Part shown: in pieces, positions 1-8,152 of the stretch
How positions within the stretch are numbered: the first letter of the stretch is position 1
Layout of the letters: each line of letters starts with the position of its first letter
Made by a program: the position numbers and the translations under genes
NCBI GenBank assembly: GCA_963649365.1
Contig: CAVJHQ010000005.1
Location: 1 to 46,832, forward strand
Direction: 5' to 3'
DNA: 46,832 nucleotides
Source: Paratractidigestivibacter sp963649365
GTDB taxonomy: Bacteria > Actinomycetota > Coriobacteriia > Coriobacteriales > Atopobiaceae
The notes under the pieces: generated by a model
Seen by the model: the letters and a program-made list of their open reading frames with translations, nothing else
The model's database searches: none
What the model was told of the DNA's origin: nothing

Positions 1-1
1 G

Positions 2-442
2 CTATCGAAGTTCGTTGTCGTTGTAATCTCTGCGGTTCTTATCGCCATTCCTATACGAGCGAACGCTGCCAGCTTGAATGAGGAATCGATCGCTACCGTA
101 ACTCATGAGGAAGTAACCTGTGCGGATATCTCGACATGCTCATGGTATGGGGGCGAAGCCACCTTTACGTTCACTCATACGACAACGCCAAGGTATTACG
201 ATGGCACAAACGTGGGAATAGAAATGACTTGCTCTTCCAGTAAGGATGGCTCGTTTGTAGTTGAGCTTTGGCGTGGGTCGTCGAAGTTGGGGGGATCGTA
301 CGTGGGAAGAGCGGAGTTCTCTCGTCAGGGCTTTACAAAAGCGACATGGAGCAATGTGGGCTCCGGCAATTACTTTTTCGTCTTTACGAATAATGCAGGG
401 ACGCCGATAACGTGCTCAGGAATCGCGATGTATAGCTGGTGA
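2..442 (+). CDS. Small secreted protein, 5' end cut off by the window edge
   Basis: The reading frame is open from base 2, so the gene starts outside the window. The first visible residues (LSKFVVVVISAVLIAIPIRA, then NAAS) are a hydrophobic signal-peptide core followed by an Ala-X-Ala type cleavage site near base 70. A TTG at 74 also lies in frame, but starting there would discard the signal peptide. The mature part is about 120 residues, rich in Thr, Ser, Gly and aromatics, with alternating polar and hydrophobic residues that suggest a beta-sandwich. It has two Cys near the start, one in the middle and one near the C-terminus, possibly disulfides. The family is not recognised. Base composition is clearly AT-richer than the following operon, consistent with an acquired surface or secreted protein. 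Confidence 0.7.
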   Translation, partial: LSKFVVVVISAVLIAIPIRANAASLNEESIATVTHEEVTCADISTCSWYGGEATFTFTHTTTPRYYDGTNVGIEMTCSSSKDGSFVVELWRGSSKLGGSYVGRAEFSRQGFTKATWSNVGSGNYFFVFTNNAGTPITCSGIAMYSW

Positions 443-604
443 ACGCATGACGTGGCTATGCGCTGATTCTTGCTCAGCCATGATCGATGAGGCTTTGCGT
501 GTAGGGCATGGTAGCTTCTTCATAGTTCCGCCCGCCGAGCGCGTGACGTGCACGTAATCTGCGCGGGGTACCATGGAAAGAAACCAACAACGGAAGGAGC
601 CGCT

Positions 605-1666
605 ATGAAACGCGAGCTTGTGAGCCGATACAGCGAGAATCTCGACCGATACATGGACCTCGTCGTCTACGGGGAGGGCGGCTATCCCGTGATCGTCTTC
701 CCGACGCAGGACTCGCCCTGCACGAACTGGGAGGACTTCGGCCTCATCGACACCATCCAGGACTACGTCGGGTCCGGCACCCTGCAGCTGTTCTGCGTGA
801 GCAACGTGGACAAGGACTCCTGGTCGGCCGCAGACCGCGACAAGGGCGAGCGCGCCGAGCTCGTCGAGGCCTACTATCGCTACGTCGCCGACGAGCTGAC
901 GCCCCTGGTGCACGAGCTCTCGGGCAGCGCCGACAGGCCGCTTCTTGCCGGTTGCAGCATGGGCGCCACGCACTCCGTGATCTTCGCGCTGCGCCGCCCG
1001 GACCTCTTCCAGGGCTGCATCGCGCTTTCCGGCGTCTACGACGCCAAGTACTTCTTCGACGGCTGGATGAACGAGACGCTCTACGCGAGCTCGCCGACCG
1101 ACTTCTTGCCCAACATGTCCGCCGACCACCCCTACATCGACGTCTACAACCAGCGCCAGCTCGTGCTCTGCGTGGGCCGCGGCGCCTGGGAGGACGAGGG
1201 CGTGGCCACGCAGCACGTGCTCGACGACGCGTTCCGCCGCCTGGGCATCGGGGCCTGGTGCGATTTCTGGGGCACCGACGTCAACCACGACTGGCCGTGG
1301 TGGAAGAAGCAGATCCGCTACTTCCTGCCCATCGTGCTGCAGGACATGAAGAAGACCCTCTCCATCGAGGCGGGCACGTACGGGGAGTACGAGAAGGCTC
1401 CCGAGCCCAAGGACGAGGAGAAGCCCGCCGAGGCGCCCAAGGCCGCGCCGGCTCCCGAGCCTGCTCCCGCCCCGGCAAAGAAGGCCGAGCACGTGAGCGT
1501 GACCGCCCCTAAGCTCAAGCCGAAGAAGGCCCCGGCTGCAAAGGCCGCCCCCGCGCCGAAGCCGGCACCCGCTGCCGAGCCGAAGCCCGCCGCAAAGCCC
1601 GCTGCAAAGAAGTCCGTCTCTGCATCCAAGAAGCCCGCGAACTCTGCGAAGAAGCGCTCCAAGTAA
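605..1666 (+). CDS. Alpha/beta-hydrolase esterase with a basic Ala/Pro/Lys-rich C-terminal tail
   Basis: The product is about 353 aa. The ATG at 605 is chosen because a GGAAGGAG ribosome binding site precedes it; an in-frame ATG at 548 has none. Residues 1-265 form a putative-esterase (esterase D-like) alpha/beta hydrolase. The nucleophile elbow is GCSMGATHS, an Asp/Glu-rich segment follows VGRGAW, and the likely catalytic His is in NHDWPWW. The last ~85 residues are low-complexity Lys/Ala/Pro/Glu (repeats like PAPAPAKKA and PKAAPAP), resembling histone-H1-like tails, and are probably disordered. No signal peptide is visible, so it should be cytosolic. It is the first gene of a tight plus-strand operon with an ATP-grasp enzyme, GNAT and PPOX protein. 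The substrate is unknown. Confidence 0.8.
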   Translation: MKRELVSRYSENLDRYMDLVVYGEGGYPVIVFPTQDSPCTNWEDFGLIDTIQDYVGSGTLQLFCVSNVDKDSWSAADRDKGERAELVEAYYRYVADELTPLVHELSGSADRPLLAGCSMGATHSVIFALRRPDLFQGCIALSGVYDAKYFFDGWMNETLYASSPTDFLPNMSADHPYIDVYNQRQLVLCVGRGAWEDEGVATQHVLDDAFRRLGIGAWCDFWGTDVNHDWPWWKKQIRYFLPIVLQDMKKTLSIEAGTYGEYEKAPEPKDEEKPAEAPKAAPAPEPAPAPAKKAEHVSVTAPKLKPKKAPAAKAAPAPKPAPAAEPKPAAKPAAKKSVSASKKPANSAKKRSK

Positions 1667-1698
1667 GCCCTTCTCCGCGACCTGTTAAGGAACGCCCC

Positions 1699-2889
1699 AT
1701 GAACTTCGTCTTTATCTCGCCTCAGTTCCCTGAGGTGTACCGCCACTTCTGCGAGGCGCTCGCGCGCAACGGCGCCTCCGTTTTCGGCGTGGGCGACACG
1801 CCCTATGAGCAGATCCACCCCGAGCTCAAGGCCGTCCTCACCGAGTACTACTGGCTGCCTTCGCTCGAGGACTACGACCAGGTTTTCCGCGCCGTCGCGT
1901 TCTTCTCGTACAAGTACGGAAAGATCGACTGGATCGAGTCGAACAACGAGTACTGGCTGCCGCTCGACGCCCGCCTGCGCGAGGACTTCAACGTGACCAC
2001 GGGCGTTCACCCGGCCAAGCTCGTCGACTGGACGAGCAAGGCGGCAATGAAGCCCTGCTACCGCGCGGCCGGCATCCCGGTGGCGCGCCAGGTCAAGATG
2101 ACCACGCTCGAGGATGCCCGCGCCTTCGCGGCCGAGGTCGGCTACCCGACCTTCGCCAAGCCCGAGGTCGGCATGGGGTCCGGCGGCGCCTGGAAGGTCG
2201 AGAACGACGACGACCTGCAGCGCGTCTTTGCCGATAAGGGCGATACGCCCTACGTGCTCGAGGAGTTCGTCGGCGGCGAGATCTGCTCCTACGACGCTAT
2301 CGTCGACTCTCACGGCGAGCCGCTCTTCGAGAACCAGGAGGAGTTCCCGCCGTCGATGGCCGACGTCTGTGCGAACGCCCTCGACATCTCGTACTACTCC
2401 CACCCCGGCGTGGACCCCAAGCTCCGCGAGATGGGCCGCGCGGCGGTCAAGGCGTTCGGCTACACGAGCCGCTTCGTTCACATGGAGTTCTTCCGCCTGA
2501 CCGAGGACAAGCCCGGCCTCGGCGGCGTGGGCGACTACGTTGGCCTTGAGGTCAACTCCCGCCCGCCCGGAGGCTACACCCCCGAGATGATGAACTACGC
2601 GCACTCGCTCAACGTCTACCAGGTCTGGGCCGACATGGTCTGCTTCGACGAGAGCCACGTGGTGCCCGGCGGCGAGAGCTACTACTGCGTGCACGCGAGC
2701 CGTCGCGACCAGTACAGCTATGCCCACAGCCGCGACGAGGTCGCCGAGAAGTTCGCCGGCTCCCTCATGAGCGTGGACCGCATGCCCGACGGGCTTTCGG
2801 ACGACCTGGGCAACACGGCCTACGTGGGCCGCTTCAAGACCAAGTCCGAGCTCGACGATTTCGTGGCCTACGTGCAGGAAAGGGCATAG
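1699..2889 (+). CDS. ATP-grasp family carboxylate-amine/thiol ligase
   Basis: The product is 396 aa. The N-terminal ~110 residues are a Rossmann-like pre-ATP-grasp domain (MNFVFISPQFPE...GVGDTPYEQ). The ATP-grasp fold follows: nucleotide-binding Lys and Gly-rich loop in YPTFAKPEVGMGSGG (about residues 150-165), the hinge YVLEEFVGGE (about 190-200), and the Mg-binding LEVNSRPPGGY motif (about 285). Enzymes of this type form an acyl-phosphate and join it to an amine or thiol; several resemble the carbamoyl-phosphate synthase large-subunit domain. The partner substrate cannot be read from the sequence. It lies 32 bp after the esterase gene and 3 bp before the GNAT gene, so the four genes probably serve one small-molecule pathway. 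Confidence 0.85.
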   Translation: MNFVFISPQFPEVYRHFCEALARNGASVFGVGDTPYEQIHPELKAVLTEYYWLPSLEDYDQVFRAVAFFSYKYGKIDWIESNNEYWLPLDARLREDFNVTTGVHPAKLVDWTSKAAMKPCYRAAGIPVARQVKMTTLEDARAFAAEVGYPTFAKPEVGMGSGGAWKVENDDDLQRVFADKGDTPYVLEEFVGGEICSYDAIVDSHGEPLFENQEEFPPSMADVCANALDISYYSHPGVDPKLREMGRAAVKAFGYTSRFVHMEFFRLTEDKPGLGGVGDYVGLEVNSRPPGGYTPEMMNYAHSLNVYQVWADMVCFDESHVVPGGESYYCVHASRRDQYSYAHSRDEVAEKFAGSLMSVDRMPDGLSDDLGNTAYVGRFKTKSELDDFVAYVQERA

Positions 2890-2892
2890 CGC

Positions 2893-3372
2893 ATGGCAGG
2901 TTTTGATGTGCGGCGCGCGGGTGCTGCGGATGTCCCGGGGCTCGTGGACCTGCTGCTGCAGGTGTGCGCGGTGCACGCCGACGGGCGCCCGGACCTCTTT
3001 ATCAAGGGCGCGCGCAAGTACTCGGACGCCGAGCTCTGCGCGCTTCTTACCGACGAGACGCGGCCGGTGTTCGTGGCCGTGGACGGCGACCGCGTGCTCG
3101 GCCACGCGTTCTGCGTGATCGAGGACTTCCACGGCTCGAACAACATGCAGCCGGTGATCACGGTCTACATCGACGACATCTGTGTTGACGAGGCGGCGCG
3201 CGGACAGGGCGTTGCCACGGCCCTGTACCAGCATGTTCTTGAGTTCGCGCGCGGCTTGGGCGCGCACAACGTGACGCTTAACGTGTGGAGCTGCAACCCG
3301 GGCGCGCAGAAGTTCTACGAGAAGATGGGCCTCGTGCCGTACAAGATCGGCATGGAGAAGGTGCTCGACTAG
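2893..3372 (+). CDS. GNAT family N-acetyltransferase
   Basis: The product is 159 aa, the usual length for a single GNAT domain. The acetyl-CoA pyrophosphate-binding segment is DEAARGQGVATALYQHV (motif A, R/Q-x-x-G-x-G/A form). The C-terminal motif B is NPGAQKFYEKMGL. It probably transfers an acetyl group from acetyl-CoA to an amine; the acceptor is unknown. The start codon lies 3 bp after the stop of the ATP-grasp gene, and its stop abuts the next ATG, so translation is likely coupled. RimI-type protein acetylation is possible, but the operon context favours a small-molecule substrate. Confidence 0.85.
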   Translation: MAGFDVRRAGAADVPGLVDLLLQVCAVHADGRPDLFIKGARKYSDAELCALLTDETRPVFVAVDGDRVLGHAFCVIEDFHGSNNMQPVITVYIDDICVDEAARGQGVATALYQHVLEFARGLGAHNVTLNVWSCNPGAQKFYEKMGLVPYKIGMEKVLD

Positions 3373-3891
3373 ATGACGCATCGGGACATGAGGCGGGCCA
3401 AGCGCGAGGTAACCGGGCTTGCGGAGCTGCGCGCCATCGTTGACGCGGTGCAAACGGTACGCGTCGCGTCGCACGATGCCGAGGGGCTCTTTATCGTGCC
3501 GATGAGCTTCGGCTATGAGGTCGCAGTGTGCGAAGGCGGGGGCGAGCCCCGCTGGACCTTCTGGCTGCACTGCGCCCGCGAGGGCCGCAAGGTCGATGCC
3601 TGGAGCGCGGACCCGCAGGTGGCGCTCGAGCTCGACGTCGAAGGCGGCGTCATCTCCGGCGATTTCTCGTGCGCGTATTCGTATGCGTTCGCGAGCATCA
3701 TGGCGAGCGGGCGCGCGGTGCGGGTGACCGAGGCCGAGGAAAAGGTCCGCGGCCTCACCGCTATCATGGCCCACATGGCGCCGGGCGCCCCGGTCAAGTT
3801 CCAGCCCGAGGCGGTCGAGCGCGTCGACGTCTGGCGCGTCGACGTTGACCGCCTGACCGGTAAGCGCCGTGAGGGCATGCGCCTGGGGTAG
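3373..3891 (+). CDS. Pyridoxamine 5'-phosphate oxidase-related FMN-binding protein (NimA-like)
   Basis: The product is 172 aa. It matches the split-barrel PPOX/nitroimidazole-reductase-like family: an N-terminal MRRAKREVTG helix, a strand with RVASHDAEGLFIVPMSFGYE, the hallmark WTFWLHCAREGRKVDAW segment (the FMN-binding HCA-x-x-GRK motif of NimA relatives), and a C-terminal EAVERVDVWRVDVDRLTGKRR strand. Members bind FMN or a related flavin and reduce small substrates; some detoxify nitroimidazoles. It starts directly at the stop codon of the GNAT gene and is the last gene of the operon. Downstream is repeat array A, then the convergent cysE gene. Confidence 0.8.
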   Translation: MTHRDMRRAKREVTGLAELRAIVDAVQTVRVASHDAEGLFIVPMSFGYEVAVCEGGGEPRWTFWLHCAREGRKVDAWSADPQVALELDVEGGVISGDFSCAYSYAFASIMASGRAVRVTEAEEKVRGLTAIMAHMAPGAPVKFQPEAVERVDVWRVDVDRLTGKRREGMRLG

Positions 3892-3898
3892 GTATCGC

Positions 3899-4203
3899 GC
3901 CCCGAAACGCTCGCGCCCAGTAACGGCGGGGCCCGGGCCGCGCCCTGGAATGCCGGCGCCCAGTAACGACGGGGCCCGGGCCGCCCTGAAACGCGGCCGC
4001 CCAGTAACGATAAGGGCTTCTCAGCCCTAAAACTAACGCGCCCAGCAATGCAACGTTGCTGGGCGCGTTGGTTTTAGGGCTGGAACATAACCGCGATTAC
4101 TGGGCGAGCGAGTTTTAGGGCTGATGCCCAACTAGCTTTGCTGGGCGACCGAGTTTTGGGGCTGAGGTCCAACCAACGTTGCTGGGCGCGCGTGTTTCGG
4201 GGC
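3899..4203. repeat. Repeat array A: eight 25-bp units, four forward and four inverted, 41-bp period
   Basis: The gap between convergent genes is filled by 25-bp units of the form GCCCyrAAAC-N5-CGCCCAGyAA. Forward copies lie at 3899-3923, 3942-3966, 3983-4007 and 4024-4048. Reverse-complement copies lie at 4056-4080, 4097-4121, 4138-4162 and 4179-4203. Unit starts are 41 bp apart (43 for the first step), with about 16-bp linkers that are not conserved. The two halves meet head to head around a 7-bp centre (4049-4055). The two central units are complementary over 25 bp with one G-U-type change, so RNA or single-stranded DNA would fold into a strong hairpin. A second array with the same plan is at 32284-32546. 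The function is not known; bidirectional termination, a REP/MITE-like element or a protein-binding array are possible. Confidence 0.9.
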
Positions 4204-4217
4204 GCGGGGCCGCGGGA

Positions 4218-4805
4218 TCACAGCGCGCAGGACCACCGGATGTTCTCGTCGACGTCTCTGGTAAGAGGGACGAGGCGCAGCATCGGGCAGCTGCGGTCGC
4301 GGACCACGTGGGCCGGGTTGCCGGCGACGGTGGTGTTGGCGGGGACGTCGTGCACGACGACGGAGCCGGCCGCGACCTTGACGTTGTCTCCCACATGGAT
4401 GGCGCCGAGGACGATGGTGCCCGCCCCGACCATGACGTTGTTGCCCAATGTCGGGTGGCGCTTGCCGCCGTGCTTGCCGGTCATGCCGAGGGTAACCCCC
4501 TGGTAAAGCAGGCAGTCGTCGCCGATGATCGCCGTCTCGCCGATGACGATGCCCATGCCGTGATCGATCATGAAGCGCCGGCCGATTTTCGCGGCGGGCG
4601 CGATCTCGACGCCGTAGCGGCGGCGAGAAAGGCGCGCGAGCAGAGTCGCCAACCCGCGCGCCCCGTGTTCCCAAAGCCAGTGCTGGCGTCGATACGCCCA
4701 CACCGCGTGCATGCCTGTGTGCCACAGCAGGACTTCCTTGGCCGAGTGGACCGAGGGGTCGCGCGCGATGACGCTGGCAATGTCTTCCTTAAGGGTCTTG
4801 AACAT
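4218..4805 (-). CDS. cysE: Serine O-acetyltransferase
   Basis: The product is 195 aa, the short EpsC/CysE form. It transfers acetyl from acetyl-CoA to L-serine to give O-acetylserine, the substrate of the cysteine synthase encoded just upstream. The N-terminal helical region (MFKTLKEDIASVIARDPSV...) is followed by a left-handed beta-helix of hexapeptide repeats. Catalytic and binding residues lie in IDHGMGIVIGETAIIGDD and GVTLGMTGKHGGKRHPTLG, with the C-terminal GNPAHVV signature. It starts 19 bp after cysK, so the two form an operon, presumably controlled by the operator-like repeats upstream of cysK. Its 3' end borders repeat array A. Confidence 0.93.
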   Translation of the reverse strand: MFKTLKEDIASVIARDPSVHSAKEVLLWHTGMHAVWAYRRQHWLWEHGARGLATLLARLSRRRYGVEIAPAAKIGRRFMIDHGMGIVIGETAIIGDDCLLYQGVTLGMTGKHGGKRHPTLGNNVMVGAGTIVLGAIHVGDNVKVAAGSVVVHDVPANTTVAGNPAHVVRDRSCPMLRLVPLTRDVDENIRWSCAL

Positions 4806-4824
4806 GGCTTCTACCTGCGGCGGG

Positions 4825-5736
<912 letters not shown>

Positions 5737-5826
5737 GGGTAGTGCCTCCTAAGCTATTCGCTTGACTGGTCACGAGGTGTGCCGCCGCGCACGGCGGGTT
5801 TCTCGCTGATTGGTAGGATGGCACTT

Positions 5827-5883
5827 ATAAACCTAGCGCACAAGTAGGAATTAAGAAAAACCTAGCATTCTGGTGGGAATTAA
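5827..5883 (-). promoter_or_regulatory. Tandem 29-bp operator-like repeats upstream of cysK
   Basis: Two copies of a 29-bp element lie back to back about 90-150 bp upstream of the cysK start. On the plus strand the shared blocks are AAACCTAGC (5829-5837 and 5858-5866) and GGAATTAA (5847-5854 and 5876-5883), both offset by exactly 29 bp. Read on the minus strand each copy is TTAATTCC-N9-GCTAGGTTT, an imperfect inverted repeat (AATTCC/GGTTT halves). The AT-rich stretch contrasts with its surroundings. A possible -10 (TATAAG, minus strand) is at 5824-5829. The arrangement suits a dimeric repressor of cysteine synthesis of the Rrf2/CymR type, but no such regulator is in the window, so the binder is inferred. 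Confidence 0.55.
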
Positions 5884-5952
5884 CGGCCCCATAACACGTT
5901 GCGCAACATGTGTCGTGCTGTTGGGGCGTGGGGGTACTTTGGCACGATCCGC

Positions 5953-6387
5953 CTAGTACAGCGGCAGCCCGCCCGTTATGGGGTCGATCTTCTCGGCGGG
6001 AAGCGGCTCGAACGCGAGGCAGGTGAAGGTCGGCTCGCCGTGGAACTCGGTGTGGCCGGCGTCGCGGATAAGGGCGACGGCGAAGCCCGCCTCGCGCCCC
6101 TGGGCAGCGATGTCGAGAAGGGCCTCCTCGCCGTCGACGTAGACGCAGATCTTCGCCACGCCGGCGTCGAACCAGTCGGTGAGCGGGGAGCGGTCGTGCT
6201 CGGCGTGGTCGAGGTAAGCCCAGCCGTCCTCGGCGCGGATCTGCGCGGCGCGTCCCTCGCGCGCGATGGCCATGAGCACGGCCTCGACGCAGGCGTGGCC
6301 GGACTGGGCGGCGATCTTTCCCTTGCGCATCTTGAGGTCGCGGCGCATGACGATGACCTGCTTGGACTTGTAGCTGGAGGAAGGCAT
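5953..6387 (-). CDS. Peptidyl-tRNA hydrolase, Pth2 (archaeal/eukaryotic) type
   Basis: The product is 144 aa. It carries the Pth2 signature near the N-terminus: KQVIVMRRDLKMRKGKIAAQ then SGHACVEAV, with the conserved Lys and His in the active-site region. Downstream come a central Asp-rich helix-strand segment and VALIRDAGHTEFHGEPTFTCLA, matching the conserved D-AG-T-...-T-L-A block of Pth2, with the family's closing GGLPLY. Pth2 enzymes cleave the ester bond of peptidyl-tRNA to recycle tRNA; most bacteria use the unrelated Pth1. The start is supported by GGAGCAACC before the ATG. It lies alone between cysK and a CDF transporter, with a hairpin (6416-6437) upstream. Confidence 0.85.
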   Translation of the reverse strand: MPSSSYKSKQVIVMRRDLKMRKGKIAAQSGHACVEAVLMAIAREGRAAQIRAEDGWAYLDHAEHDRSPLTDWFDAGVAKICVYVDGEEALLDIAAQGREAGFAVALIRDAGHTEFHGEPTFTCLAFEPLPAEKIDPITGGLPLY

Positions 6388-6415
6388 GGTTGCTCCTATT
6401 GGGTCGTGGCTGGTG

Positions 6416-6437
6416 AGAAGGGCGACGGGGCCCTTCT
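6416..6437. terminator. Hairpin between the CDF transporter and pth2
   Basis: AGAAGGGC (6416-6423) and GCCCTTCT (6430-6437) are perfectly complementary with a 6-nt loop. It sits about 100 bp past the stop of the minus-strand CDF gene. There is no clear U-run, so it may be a weak terminator or a processing or stability hairpin. Confidence 0.4.
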
Positions 6438-6535
6438 GGGCATTCTATCGGTCTTGCGTGATCGCGCGGAGTCGCCGCGCATGGCGCCAAGACGATCTGC
6501 TTCTGGTTGCTGTGGCGTGAGCTCGCCGCCAGGCG

Positions 6536-7690
6536 CTACTCGCGGGCGAGGAAGCCGTGGTCGAGGGTGACGGAGGCGGGCCGGCCAGGCCAGCGCCCGG
6601 CGGCCGTGGCCACCGCGCGCCCGAGCGCCTCATCGTCGGAAAGGGCGCATTCTGCAGGCTTGACCAGGTCAAACGTAAGGAAGTGCTCCTCAATGCGCAG
6701 GTCATGGGCGCTCAGGAGCGGGTCTACTTTGGCGAGCTGGCGGTTCAGCCATGCCAGGTCGTCGCCTGCCTTTGTGTCTACCGGGTCGTAGTGCAGCGTC
6801 ATGCTCGAGCCGGTCCTCTTCTTGAAGTCGCGTTCGATGGAGTCGAGGACCTCGTGGTTCCTGAACGCGTCGGCATGCCCGTCCATCTGCACATGGGCGC
6901 TCACGAACGTGTGGCCGGGCCCATAGTCGTGGACCATGAGGTCGTGGGTGCCGAGGACGCCTGGGTACGAGAGGATCTCCTCGCGGATGGACTCGACGAA
7001 GTCGGGGTCGGGAGCCGATCCCAGGAGCGGGCTCACCGTGTCGCGGATAAGCCCGACGCCGCTCACGGCGATGAAGATCCCGACGCCGACTCCGGCCCAC
7101 CCGTCGAGGTCGAGGCCCGTGACCTGGCCGATCACGGCGCAGAGCAGGACGGCTCCGGTGGTCACCACGTCGTTGCGCGAGTCGGTGGCCGTCGCGAGCA
7201 GGGTCTCGGACCCTATGGCGCTGCCGAGCGAGCGGTTGAACGCCATCATCCATGCCTTGACGGCCATCGAGGCGAGGAGGACGACCACGATCGCAGCGTT
7301 GAGCTCGGAGGGCTCGGGACGGAGAATCTTGCCGACGGACTCCTTGACGAGGTCGAGCCCCAGCGCGCAGACGATCACGGCCACGGCGAGCCCGGACAGG
7401 TACTCGAAGCGCCCGTGGCCGAAGGGGTGGTCTTCATCGGCCGGCCTGCCCGCGAGCTTGAAGCCGATGAGGCTCACGACGTTGCTCGAGGCGTCCGAGA
7501 GGTTGTTCACCGCGTCGGCCACGATGGAGACCGATCCGGCCAGGAGGCCTACGGCCGCTTTCGCTGTGCACAGGAGCACGTTGCAGGCGATGCACGCGAA
7601 GCTGGAGAGAAGCCCCGCGCGCGTGCGTTGCGCGGGATCTGCCCAGTCTGGGCTCTCTCCCATAAAAATACGTACCAATAAGTTAGTCAT
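6536..7690 (-). CDS. Cation diffusion facilitator (CDF) metal transporter
   Basis: The product is about 384 aa from the ATG at 7690. That start is chosen because GGAG lies 9 bp upstream and MTNLLVRIFMGESP matches the usual start of this subfamily; an in-frame ATG at 7750 is weaker. Six transmembrane helices lie in the first ~210 residues. The metal site is visible as DAVNNLSDASSN in TM2 and ATDSRNDVVTT in TM5, and the cytosolic linker has DEDHPFGHGRFEY. The C-terminal cytosolic domain (ILSYPGVLGTHDLMVHDYGPGHTFVSAHVQMDG) is the ferredoxin-like dimerisation domain, extended by ~90 residues. CDF proteins export Zn, Mn, Fe, Co or related divalent metals in exchange for protons; the metal cannot be fixed from sequence. 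Confidence 0.9.
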   Translation of the reverse strand: MTNLLVRIFMGESPDWADPAQRTRAGLLSSFACIACNVLLCTAKAAVGLLAGSVSIVADAVNNLSDASSNVVSLIGFKLAGRPADEDHPFGHGRFEYLSGLAVAVIVCALGLDLVKESVGKILRPEPSELNAAIVVVLLASMAVKAWMMAFNRSLGSAIGSETLLATATDSRNDVVTTGAVLLCAVIGQVTGLDLDGWAGVGVGIFIAVSGVGLIRDTVSPLLGSAPDPDFVESIREEILSYPGVLGTHDLMVHDYGPGHTFVSAHVQMDGHADAFRNHEVLDSIERDFKKRTGSSMTLHYDPVDTKAGDDLAWLNRQLAKVDPLLSAHDLRIEEHFLTFDLVKPAECALSDDEALGRAVATAAGRWPGRPASVTLDHGFLARE

Positions 7691-8152
7691 GTGCGTTGGC
7701 TCCGGTATTCTTAACACGTCAATAAGTCCCAGGTTAAGGCTGTTATTCATGGCGCCTTGGTTAACTTAAGCGGATGACCATAGATATCACAAGTTATCGT
7801 GGTCGTACTTGCGGGCCCGGGAGAAGCGCGTTCCCGCGCCGCCTGGGGGAGAGGCGCGTCTTGCGCCTGCTTGGAGGAAAGGCGCCCCTGCGCTCTCTGC
7901 GGAGAGCCGCGCGCCGCGGCCCCGGCGGTGACCGCTTGCCGGGTCCGGTGCGCCGTTTGCGACACCGACGGAATGCCGACGCATGGGGTGCAGCCGGATA
8001 CAAAAGCGGGCTTTACCTGTGATTTCTTGGCCGGCCGGCTGGTGTTCTTGGGCGTCGCGGACCGCTTGGGGGCGCTCTTCTCGCTGCCCACGCCATGGCC
8101 GATGACGTAGCATCGGGCGCCCGTATTCGCTTCTTGGCTGCTTGGGGGTCTT
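7691..8152. other. 462-bp interval with no convincing gene; possible integrase scar
   Basis: Several overlapping frames are open, but none has a recognisable domain, a good ribosome binding site or consistent codon use. At 7747-7818 (minus) the frame ends in ASTTTITCDIYGHPLK, which resembles the last residues around the catalytic Tyr of phage-type tyrosine recombinases (consensus like GHSSIQVTxDIYGH). The upstream part of that frame is low-complexity Ala/Ser/Arg and lacks the R and HxxR motifs. It may be the degraded tail of an integrated element. The remainder holds only the 5' regions of the two divergent genes. Confidence 0.35.

Noticed and set aside
1318..3774. 818-codon minus-strand frame opposite the esterase-PPOX operon
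   Set aside because: Shadow of four well-supported plus-strand genes; composition is typical of antisense frames in GC-rich DNA.
3899..4203. CRISPR array
   Set aside because: Repeats change orientation in the middle, the linkers are only 16 bp, and no cas genes are present. Array B is rejected for the same reasons.
7799..8110. 103-codon plus-strand frame with several Cys
   Set aside because: No ribosome binding site, no recognisable domain and inconsistent codon use; the Cys spacing looks accidental.
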